DNA from: Bacteroidota bacterium
GTDB taxonomy: Bacteria; Bacteroidota; Bacteroidia; Bacteroidales; Prolixibacteraceae
Length of the DNA stretch: 22,468 bases
Assembly (NCBI GenBank): GCA_023393265.1
Contig: JAEWME010000113.1
Span: 1-22,468, forward strand
Reading direction: 5' to 3'
Part shown: in pieces, positions 1 to 6,372 of the stretch
Layout: the number at the start of each line of letters is the position of its first letter
Position numbering within the stretch: position 1 is the first letter of the stretch
Notes under the pieces: model-generated
What the model saw: the letters and a program-made list of their open reading frames with translations, nothing else
The model's database searches: none
What the model was told of the DNA's origin: nothing
Program-made: the position numbers and the translations under genes

Positions 1-1540
1 CAATGGTATAATATGGATTTTGTAACGACTTACCCGTTCCGCGAATGCAAACTCCCTTCAGCATATCCTGCGCTTTGATAAGCGTAGTCCTGGCACAAAT
101 AGAAGGGTTCAGAACTTCTGTCGGAAATTTTCTGACAGGGATTCCGTCTTCGCGTATTTCTTCGATGAACTTTGGTTTCACCATCACACCGTCGTTGGCC
201 ACGGCATTATAAAAAGTGAGTGTCTGAATCGGCGCTATCTTGATTTCGTATCCATGTGCAATCCACGCCAGCGAAGGACCCCACCAATCGGGGTCGGTTG
301 GATATTTGATGCGCGGCTCTGCCTCGCCCAAAAAACCAAGACCAAGCGGCTTATTTAATCCAAAACTGTAAATACGGTCGATAAATTCTTTCTCCTTGCC
401 TTCGTAATATTTGCAAACGATCTTAGCCGTACCAATGTTAGACGAAAGTTCAAATGTTCTTTTCAGGCTAATCAAACCATGGCCGCCGCGATCGTAGTCA
501 CTGTCCTTCATCTTCTGCCCTCTGTATTCCCACAATCCGCGACCGGTATCCACCAAATCCGACGTGTCGGCATATCCCGCATCCATCGCAGCAATCAGCG
601 ACATCAATTTAAATGTCGATCCGGGTTCGGAACAACCTGCATGCCCAAATGCGAAGTTGTAAGTTTCGCCGTAGGTGCCGTCCTTTTTCCGCCCCATGTT
701 TGCAATGGCCTTGATGTTGCCGGTTTTTACTTCCATCACAATAGCGGTGCCCCATTCGGCCTGACTGATTTCCATCTGTTTGCCGAGTGCTGTTTGCGCG
801 TAATCCTGAAGGTTTACATTGATGGTTGTGATCACATCTTTCCCCTCCTTTGGTTCCACCAGCGGCGTGTTGATCCAGCTTCCGGAGAAGTTGCGTTTCA
901 GGGCTAAACCGTTTACACCTGCCAGGTAATTTTCGGTGAGACCCTCAACGCCGGTATAACCAACATTTCCGTGTACACCACCAAAAGCGCCTTTATTCAA
1001 AACACCAATGGTACGGCTTGCCAAATCTCCGTGAGGAAGAATTCGTTTATTTTCAGTAACCACAATTAGCGCAGATCCAAAGTGGCTGCGCGACATGGTT
1101 TTCAGCTGTCTGAATTCCTGAAATTTATTGTGGTCTATCTGTTCCGGATTAATCAGGAACCAACGATTTTTTTTGTCGTATGCAGCCTTCAGCCGGGTCC
1201 TGAAATCGGCTTTCGAAAAACCGAAAAAGGCAGAAAGTTCATCCACCATTTGTTCTGATTCGGTGGTAAAGATTTGCTGGACCCGTGGCGCCATCATGTC
1301 CATGCGGATCTCGTAATAAGGAACCGAAGTAGAAAGAATACTGCCGTCGTCGGCACAAATATTTCCGCGCTTGGCCCAAATTTCGGTGGTATTACTTCTC
1401 AGGTCTTTGGCAATTTGTTTCCACTTTTCAGTATCAAGATTTTGGATAAGGAGAATCCGGGCAACGATAACGAGGCCGAATAAAGCAATGCCAAAATAGA
1501 CAATGCCAAACCGTAAGGTTATTGCTCTCCTGATCTCCAT
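1..1540 (-). CDS. ftsI: Penicillin-binding protein transpeptidase (FtsI/PBP3 type), C-terminus beyond left edge
   Basis: A class B penicillin-binding protein that cross-links septal peptidoglycan from the periplasmic face of the inner membrane. I translated 513 codons from the ATG at 1540; the frame runs off the window. A single N-terminal membrane anchor (about residues 11-31) is followed by the PBP dimerisation region and then the transpeptidase domain. The catalytic SxxK box is seen as EPGSTFK (Ser308, Lys311) and the SxN box as SSN (366-368). The KTG box should lie just past the edge: the last visible residues, RGTGKSLQNPYYTI, normally sit directly before it. The start overlaps the ftsL-like stop (TAATG), so the genes are co-transcribed and probably translationally coupled. 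A division role is inferred from the mraZ-rsmH-ftsL context; an elongation-specific PBP2 would sit beside mreC/rodA instead. A C-terminal PASTA domain is possible but cannot be seen. Confidence 0.95.
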   Translation of the reverse strand, partial: MEIRRAITLRFGIVYFGIALFGLVIVARILLIQNLDTEKWKQIAKDLRSNTTEIWAKRGNICADDGSILSTSVPYYEIRMDMMAPRVQQIFTTESEQMVDELSAFFGFSKADFRTRLKAAYDKKNRWFLINPEQIDHNKFQEFRQLKTMSRSHFGSALIVVTENKRILPHGDLASRTIGVLNKGAFGGVHGNVGYTGVEGLTENYLAGVNGLALKRNFSGSWINTPLVEPKEGKDVITTINVNLQDYAQTALGKQMEISQAEWGTAIVMEVKTGNIKAIANMGRKKDGTYGETYNFAFGHAGCSEPGSTFKLMSLIAAMDAGYADTSDLVDTGRGLWEYRGQKMKDSDYDRGGHGLISLKRTFELSSNIGTAKIVCKYYEGKEKEFIDRIYSFGLNKPLGLGFLGEAEPRIKYPTDPDWWGPSLAWIAHGYEIKIAPIQTLTFYNAVANDGVMVKPKFIEEIREDGIPVRKFPTEVLNPSICARTTLIKAQDMLKGVCIRGTGKSLQNPYYTI

Positions 1541-1905
1541 TATTTAGTTTCTTCCTTCTTAATAAAAATTCGTTTGGGCGGTTCAACCGGCTCAATCAGG
1601 TCGATTTTCCGCTCAATCACACGACGGGTAACTTCCGAGGGACGGTTGATATACATGAGTTCGGTTTCGTGAATGACCGACTCGGCTTTGTATTCTTTCA
1701 GCGAATCGCGAACAGCCTCCATTTGCCTGATCGTTTTCTCCGTCAAATATCGATTGGTAATCAAGCCAATGCCCAGCAGTGCCAAAAAAAAGACGAATGG
1801 AATCTGCCTGGTCACTTTTTCGCTGGCCAAAACAGTCCCTCCGAGGATGCTTTTCAATCCTGCTGTCGATATCCGCTTCTTTTTATTTTCAGTTTGCTCT
1901 GTCAT
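1540..1905 (-). CDS. ftsL: FtsL-like cell division protein
   Basis: A small bitopic membrane protein of 121 residues in the position of ftsL, between rsmH and the division PBP. It has a charged cytoplasmic N-terminus rich in Lys/Glu, one hydrophobic segment at about residues 36-51 (PFVFFLALLGIGLITN), and a short periplasmic helical tail. This is the size and topology of the FtsL-like proteins of Bacteroidota. In the divisome FtsL partners FtsB/DivIC and FtsQ and activates FtsWI; that role is taken from the family and the gene order, since FtsL is weakly conserved. The start overlaps the rsmH stop by 4 bases (ATGA) and the stop overlaps the PBP start by 1 base, indicating one operon. Confidence 0.85.
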   Translation of the reverse strand: MTEQTENKKKRISTAGLKSILGGTVLASEKVTRQIPFVFFLALLGIGLITNRYLTEKTIRQMEAVRDSLKEYKAESVIHETELMYINRPSEVTRRVIERKIDLIEPVEPPKRIFIKKEETK

Positions 1906-2807
1906 GCCCTTTTTTCTGCAATTCTCAGCTTGGCGCTTCTTGCCCTCGGATTCCTTTCTATTTCTTCATCTGAGGGTACAATCACTTTTCGATTCACGGC
2001 CATCAGTGGCGCTTCAACATTTCCGAAGAAATCTTTTTCCTGCTTTCCCGAGAAATCGCCCGAACGGATGAAGTTTTTCACCATGCGGTCTTCCAGCGAA
2101 TGATAAGTAATCACCACCAGTCGTCCGCCCGGTTTCAGGAGTCCGATGCTCTGCTCCAGAAATTCATGCAAAACGTCCATTTCCTTGTTGGTTTCAATAC
2201 GCAATGCCTGAAATACTTTTGCCAGATATTTGCTTTCCTGTGCTTTGGGCACACAGGGTGCAATAATTTCCCTGAACTCGCTAATAGTTTTAACCGGATT
2301 ACCGCTGCGTGCCGAAACCAATTGTTTGGCCAGGCGCCCGGCATTGTCGATTTCGCCGTACTCCCGGAACACATTCCTTAAGTCTTCTTCTGAAAAAGAA
2401 TTGACGATTTCGGCAGCAGTTAGCGACGAATCGCGGTTCATTCGCATATCGAGGTCGCCATCAAAGCGAAAAGAGAATCCGCGTTCAGCTACATCAAAAT
2501 CGTGCGACGAGACACCGAGATCAGCCAAAATGCCGTCAACCTGCTCAACACCATAGTACTTCAGAAAATTCCGGATGTATTTGAAATTATGCCTGATGAA
2601 AAAGAACCGATCGCTTTGTATGATATTTGCCGCAGCATCCTCATCCTGATCAAAAGCAAAGAGACGACCCGTTTGTAGCCGGTTGAAAATTTCGCGCGAA
2701 TGACCGCCGCCACCAAAAGTCACGTCAACATAATCGCCATCCGCTTTAATTTCCAGCCCGTTGACACTTTCGTTCAGCAAAACCGGTATGTGATATTCCA
2801 TATTCAT
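1902..2807 (-). CDS. rsmH: 16S rRNA (cytosine(1402)-N4)-methyltransferase RsmH (MraW)
   Basis: An S-adenosylmethionine-dependent methyltransferase that modifies N4 of C1402 in the ribosomal P site. At 301 residues it has the usual family length. The N-terminal YHIPVLLNE is the RsmH signature, the SAM-binding loop is visible as VDVTFGGGGHS (about residues 27-37), ILADLGVSSHDFD follows near residue 93, and the C-terminal half contains GGRLVVITYHSLEDR, all typical of the family. It starts one base inside the mraZ stop (TAATG) and ends 4 bases inside the ftsL-like gene. An alternative start two codons downstream (the second Met) cannot be excluded but breaks the overlap pattern. Confidence 0.97.
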   Translation of the reverse strand: MNMEYHIPVLLNESVNGLEIKADGDYVDVTFGGGGHSREIFNRLQTGRLFAFDQDEDAAANIIQSDRFFFIRHNFKYIRNFLKYYGVEQVDGILADLGVSSHDFDVAERGFSFRFDGDLDMRMNRDSSLTAAEIVNSFSEEDLRNVFREYGEIDNAGRLAKQLVSARSGNPVKTISEFREIIAPCVPKAQESKYLAKVFQALRIETNKEMDVLHEFLEQSIGLLKPGGRLVVITYHSLEDRMVKNFIRSGDFSGKQEKDFFGNVEAPLMAVNRKVIVPSDEEIERNPRARSAKLRIAEKRA

Positions 2808-3268
2808 TAATCAGCCTCTTCACCACAGAATTTATCGTCGTAAACATCATCCTGCTCATCAATTGTGCCTACATAAGTTTGATACTCATTAGCGTCCCAA
2901 ATCCTCAAACGTTCGAACTGACCAGTGAAAACAACCTGTTTGGTAATTCCCACCTTCGAAAGGAACTGGCCCGGAACTGTAAACCTGCAGTTTTCGGGAA
3001 CCGAAATTACCCTGCACCTTCTCATAATCCCATCGAGGGTACGGCTATGCTCCTTGTTTCTCAAATTCAGTTTAGATCTGATTTTCAGGATATACCGTTC
3101 CCACTCCTCCATCGTGTAAACGTTCAGACACTTTTCATGCCTGTCAAGCTCGATAGCCAACTGACCGCCAGGCACGCTGCCACCCATCTGATTTTTGTAA
3201 TCAGCCGGTAACACTACCCTGCCTTTCTCATCGAAAGTTGCTTCTATTTCGCCTGAAAAGATGATCAT
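2807..3268 (-). CDS. mraZ: Transcriptional regulator MraZ
   Basis: DNA-binding regulator of the dcw cluster, 153 residues, the usual MraZ length, with two SpoVT/AbrB-like half domains that assemble into a ring. The first DxxxR motif is intact (Asp13-Glu-Lys-Gly-Arg17, in FDEKGRVVLPADY). The second repeat reads VPENCRFTVPGQF, so the Asp of the second motif is replaced by Pro91 while Arg95 is kept. It is the first gene of the minus-strand division operon and is preceded by direct repeats with 10-bp spacing that fit an autoregulatory operator. The ATG at 3268 is the first in frame and gives the standard N-terminus. Confidence 0.96.
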   Translation of the reverse strand: MIIFSGEIEATFDEKGRVVLPADYKNQMGGSVPGGQLAIELDRHEKCLNVYTMEEWERYILKIRSKLNLRNKEHSRTLDGIMRRCRVISVPENCRFTVPGQFLSKVGITKQVVFTGQFERLRIWDANEYQTYVGTIDEQDDVYDDKFCGEEAD

Positions 3269-3291
3269 TTGATGAACTAAAGTTTCTCTTG

Positions 3292-3352
3292 TAAAAGTAA
3301 TAATTTTATAAATATATCCGTCTATTTAAGTCTATTTAAGTCTAATTAAGTC
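3292..3352 (-). promoter_or_regulatory. Putative mraZ promoter with MraZ operator (10-bp-period direct repeats)
   Basis: Upstream of mraZ the plus strand reads GTCTATTTAA (3320), GTCTATTTAA (3330), GTCTAATTAA (3340) and GTC (3350). On the coding strand this is three GACTT boxes separated by 5-bp spacers, with GAC alone in a fourth position. MraZ of other bacteria binds three or more short direct repeats with 5-bp spacers just upstream of its own gene, so these are the likely binding boxes, with a different box sequence from the TGGG type of E. coli. A possible -7 element TACTTTTA (complement of 3292-3299) would place the nearest box over the -33 region. The repeat is seen directly; the operator role is inferred. 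Confidence 0.6.
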
Positions 3353-3720
3353 ACCGTCAATTTTTAGGATTTGGCCAATTTAATTGTCAATAATTTGTTA
3401 ACAACTTGTATATAACGCAATCAAACAAAAAAACATTGCATTTATAATCAACAAATTATAACCAAATGTTAAAATATATGAAATCGGTTAATAAAAGATT
3501 TGCACCTCGCAAAAGTAATCATGAAATTGACTCACAGGTGGCCAAAAAGCGCTTTGTTGATAACTTCCTCTAAAAGGTATTAAAAACGCGGCTATTCCCC
3601 TATCCGATGTGAAAATAGGAAAATGAAAGACCCAAGATTGGGAGGTAACAAATTGGAACTGCATCGACCGGAAATGGTATTTATTTTATATTTTCGGCGT
3701 CCGTAATCTTAAGAATCAGC
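3353..3720. other. Intergenic region between divergent operons, no gene seen
   Basis: This AT-rich stretch lies between the mraZ repeats and the glsA-like start. I see no convincing ORF or RNA gene. It holds a 10-bp palindrome TTGTTAACAA (3395-3404) and a short hairpin CCCAAGATTGGG near 3632. Weak promoter-like sequences just before 3721 (TATATTTTC at about 3687-3695) could serve the plus-strand operon, but no matching -33 box is present. Confidence 0.5.
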
Positions 3721-4566
3721 ATGGACTCAGAGAAGAAAGAGGTGATCAAGCGAATCGACATTCGGGAGATGTTTATGGAGAAGAATCCAAAACTCGCAAA
3801 AAGGCTGCCCGGCTTCATTTACAGATACATCAACCGAATCATGCACATCGACGAGGTCAATGAAATCATGGTCAATCACGGCAACGAGCGCGGAATTGAA
3901 TTCGCCAGAAGCATGGTAAAAGATTTCAACATCTCGGAAACCATCAACGGATTAGAGAACCTGTCGACAGAAGGACGCTACATTTTCGCCTCAAACCATC
4001 CGCTTGGAGGGTTCGATGCGTTGATTATTCTCTGCAACATCGATCGCATTTTTGGCCCGGCGCAAACATTGGTGAACGATGTTTTAATGAACATCACACA
4101 ACTCGCGCCCATTTTTGTCCCGCTCAACAAACATGGCGGCCACAGCAAAGAAGTTATCCGGCAAATACACGAGGTATATAACTCAGACAAGCAAATCCTG
4201 ATTTTCCCATCCGGTTTTGCTTCGCGAAAGATAAAGGGTAAGGTTCAGGACCTGGAATGGAAGAAACATTTCATCATGAAAGCCATCGAATACAAGCGCG
4301 ATATTGTGCCAATTCACGCCAGCGGGCAGAACTCAAACTTCTTCTATAATCTGGCCAATTTCAGGAACTTTTTTGGCATCAAATGGAACCTTGAAATGTT
4401 CTTTTTACCAGATGAACTTTTCAAACAAAAAAATAAAAAATTCACCATAACATTTGGCAAACCAATACCATACACCCATTTCGACAAAAGTAAAACACCA
4501 GACCAGTGGGCCGCCGAAGTGAGAGACATTGTATATAAGTTACCAATTGAGACTGAGCACCAATAA
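3721..4566 (+). CDS. glsA: PlsC-like O-acyltransferase, probably glycine lipid synthesis (GlsA-like)
   Basis: A 281-residue lysophospholipid acyltransferase-fold protein. The catalytic His-Asp motif is in ASNHPLGGFDAL (His93, Asp99) and the substrate-binding block is IFPSGFASRK (161-170), the counterpart of FPEG in PlsC. It is followed by a GNAT-fold N-acyltransferase gene. In Bacteroides thetaiotaomicron glycine lipids are made by a GNAT-type N-acyltransferase (GlsB) and a PlsC-type O-acyltransferase (GlsA) encoded side by side, and in other bacteria the two are fused as OlsF. By that parallel this enzyme would O-acylate the hydroxyl of an N-(3-hydroxyacyl)amino acid at the inner membrane. 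The fold is secure, the substrate is inferred; an ornithine lipid product or a general glycerolipid role is the alternative. Confidence 0.82.
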   Translation: MDSEKKEVIKRIDIREMFMEKNPKLAKRLPGFIYRYINRIMHIDEVNEIMVNHGNERGIEFARSMVKDFNISETINGLENLSTEGRYIFASNHPLGGFDALIILCNIDRIFGPAQTLVNDVLMNITQLAPIFVPLNKHGGHSKEVIRQIHEVYNSDKQILIFPSGFASRKIKGKVQDLEWKKHFIMKAIEYKRDIVPIHASGQNSNFFYNLANFRNFFGIKWNLEMFFLPDELFKQKNKKFTITFGKPIPYTHFDKSKTPDQWAAEVRDIVYKLPIETEHQ

Positions 4567-4603
4567 TAAAGTGTACCGCAAACCATTTCTGTTTAATTTT
4601 TTA

Positions 4604-4611
4604 TAGTTTTG
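4604..4611 (+). promoter_or_regulatory. Putative -7 promoter element before glsB
   Basis: TAGTTTTG matches the Bacteroidota -7 consensus TAnnTTTG at all fixed positions, 27 bases before the glsB-like ATG. No clear TTTG is present 19-21 bases upstream. It would allow the N-acyltransferase and the Nudix gene to be transcribed apart from glsA. Confidence 0.4.
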
Positions 4612-4638
4612 TACCTCCATAAAAACTGATAATATTGT

Positions 4639-5598
4639 ATGAAGGACATAATTGCACCTGTGCCAAAAGAAGCGCTACTCGCTGAACTGACACCGGACAA
4701 GTTTATGCGGAAGACGAATAAAGCCGACAACGAAATTTACATCATTACACATCAGGATTCACCGAATATTATGCGTGAAATCGGACGTGTCAGAGAGATA
4801 ACTTTTCGGGATGCAGGCGGAGGGACAGGAGAAGAACTTGACATCGATGAATACGACACATGTGCCGATCCATACAAACAATTGATCGTCTGGGACCCGC
4901 AGGCCCGGGAAATCATTGGCGGATACCGATACATTCTTTGTGGTGATCTCACCATTGGCGAAAATGGTTCAGTGCCACTGGCCACAACTCACCTGTTTAA
5001 TTTTTCTGATAAATTCATCAAAGAATATTTGCCTTACACACTCGAATTGGGCCGCTCATTTGTGCAGCCGCATTACCAGTCGAGCCGTGCCGGAGCCAAA
5101 GCGTTGTTTGCCCTCGACAACCTGTGGGACGGATTGGGTGCATTGATTGTCGATCATCCGGAGATCAAATATTTTTTCGGAAAGGTGACCATGTATACGC
5201 ATTTTCACACCAAAGCCCGCAACCTGATCATGTATTTCTTTCAGAAGTATTTCAAGGACAACGAGAACCTGGTTACGCCAATCCATCCGCTCGATCTGGG
5301 AATTGACGTGGATGAAATGACAAAAATATTTGATGGCGGCTCATACAAGGAAGATTATAAAATTCTGTCGCAGAAAGTGCGCGAATTTGGAGAAAACATT
5401 CCGCCGCTGATTAATTCGTATATGAACCTCAGTCCTTCGATGAAAACTTTTGGAACCGTGATCAACGACCAGTTTGGCGATGTAGAAGAGACAGGTATCA
5501 TCGTAACAATTTCTGATATATATGCCGCCAAAACCGACCGGCACATCGAAACATACCTGAGAACAAAAGCGACCAACGACTGGCCTTTGCCTGAATAA
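4639..5598 (+). CDS. glsB: GNAT-fold N-acyltransferase (hemolysin-like), probably GlsB
   Basis: A 319-residue protein of the PlsB/OlsB-like acyltransferase family often annotated as putative hemolysin. Typical stretches are REIGRVREITFRDAGGGTG (about residues 45-63), the DEYD/Q..VWD segment, IGGYRYILCG and LELGRSFVQPHYQ (about 136-148). OlsB and GlsB proteins with this core transfer a 3-hydroxyacyl chain from acyl-ACP to the amino group of ornithine or glycine, the first step of amino-acid lipid synthesis. It follows the PlsC-like gene by 72 bases and precedes the Nudix gene by 7, so it is likely in an operon with the latter. Glycine as substrate is inferred from the Bacteroides precedent and is not readable from the sequence. 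Confidence 0.82.
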   Translation: MKDIIAPVPKEALLAELTPDKFMRKTNKADNEIYIITHQDSPNIMREIGRVREITFRDAGGGTGEELDIDEYDTCADPYKQLIVWDPQAREIIGGYRYILCGDLTIGENGSVPLATTHLFNFSDKFIKEYLPYTLELGRSFVQPHYQSSRAGAKALFALDNLWDGLGALIVDHPEIKYFFGKVTMYTHFHTKARNLIMYFFQKYFKDNENLVTPIHPLDLGIDVDEMTKIFDGGSYKEDYKILSQKVREFGENIPPLINSYMNLSPSMKTFGTVINDQFGDVEETGIIVTISDIYAAKTDRHIETYLRTKATNDWPLPE

Positions 5599-5605
5599 AA
5601 AAACG

Positions 5606-6298
5606 ATGTCATACTATAGCGAACACGAGAAATTTCACCTGGCAGTAGACTGCATCATCTTTGGATACGACGAAGACGGGCGCGAACTAAAACTTTTACT
5701 GCTGAAAAGAAAGTTTCAGCCGGCGCAGGGAGAGTGGTCGCTGATGGGCGGATTCCTCAACGGAGAAGAATCGGTTGACGAAGCTGCCAAGCGAGTACTG
5801 CAACAACTCACGGGACTATCGAATGTATATATGGAACAATTGTATACGTTCGGCGAAATTGGCCGTGACCCGGGAGCCCGGATTGTATCGGTTGCCTACT
5901 TTGCCCTGATAAAAATCGACGCTTCCGACCTCGAACTCATCAATAATCATGGCGCCACCTGGATTCCTTTCTCAAAAACGCCCGAATTGATTTTCGACCA
6001 TTCTGCAATGGTTGAGCGTGCGCTAAAAAAATTACAAGTCAGAGCCAGAACCCAGCCAATCGGGTTTGAACTGTTACCCGATAAATTTACCATTCCGCAA
6101 CTTCAGGGTTTGTACGAGGCCATCTACAACAAGCAACTCGACAAACGTAATTTCCGGCGAAAATTACTTTCGATGGATCTGCTTGAAAAGCTGGGGGAAA
6201 AAGAGAAAGAGTCGTCGAGAAAAGGCGCCTGGTATTACCGCTTCGACGCCAAAAAATATGAAGATCTGCTGAAACGCGGATTCAACTTCGAATTATAA
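5606..6298 (+). CDS. NrtR/AraR-type transcriptional regulator with degenerate Nudix domain
   Basis: 230 residues: an N-terminal Nudix fold (about 9-140) followed by a winged-helix domain (about 150-225, including FTIPQLQGLYEAIY and KRNFRRKLLSMDLLEKLG). The Nudix box can be aligned from Gly49 as GFLNGEESVDEAAK followed by RVLQQLTGL; the consensus REUxEExGU has lost its metal-binding glutamates (Val64, Gln67, Leu68), so pyrophosphatase activity is unlikely. This architecture matches the NrtR family, whose members in Bacteroidota (for example AraR, BT0354) sense ADP-ribose derivatives or sugars and bind DNA. The target here is unknown. It sits 7 bases after the glsB-like gene, so either it regulates this operon or the arrangement is chance. 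The shared terminator follows its stop. Confidence 0.85.
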   Translation: MSYYSEHEKFHLAVDCIIFGYDEDGRELKLLLLKRKFQPAQGEWSLMGGFLNGEESVDEAAKRVLQQLTGLSNVYMEQLYTFGEIGRDPGARIVSVAYFALIKIDASDLELINNHGATWIPFSKTPELIFDHSAMVERALKKLQVRARTQPIGFELLPDKFTIPQLQGLYEAIYNKQLDKRNFRRKLLSMDLLEKLGEKEKESSRKGAWYYRFDAKKYEDLLKRGFNFEL

Positions 6299-6322
6299 AA
6301 TCCCAGGCAATAAGGCAAAATA

Positions 6323-6350
6323 AAAGGGCAATCACCAATGACTGCCCTTT
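6323..6350. terminator. Bidirectional terminator hairpin between convergent genes
   Basis: AAAGGGCA and TGCCCTTT form a perfect 8-bp stem around a 12-base loop, with A-rich sequence on the left and T/pyrimidine-rich sequence on the right. It lies between the stops of the Nudix regulator and the minus-strand purF-like gene and can serve both. Confidence 0.75.
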
Positions 6351-6372
6351 CCTGTTCATATATTTTCCTTGA

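Noticed and set aside
3395..3404. Replication origin or DnaA box cluster in the AT-rich gap before mraZ
   Set aside because: Only one small palindrome TTGTTAACAA; no TTATCCACA-type boxes and no dnaA or dnaN nearby.
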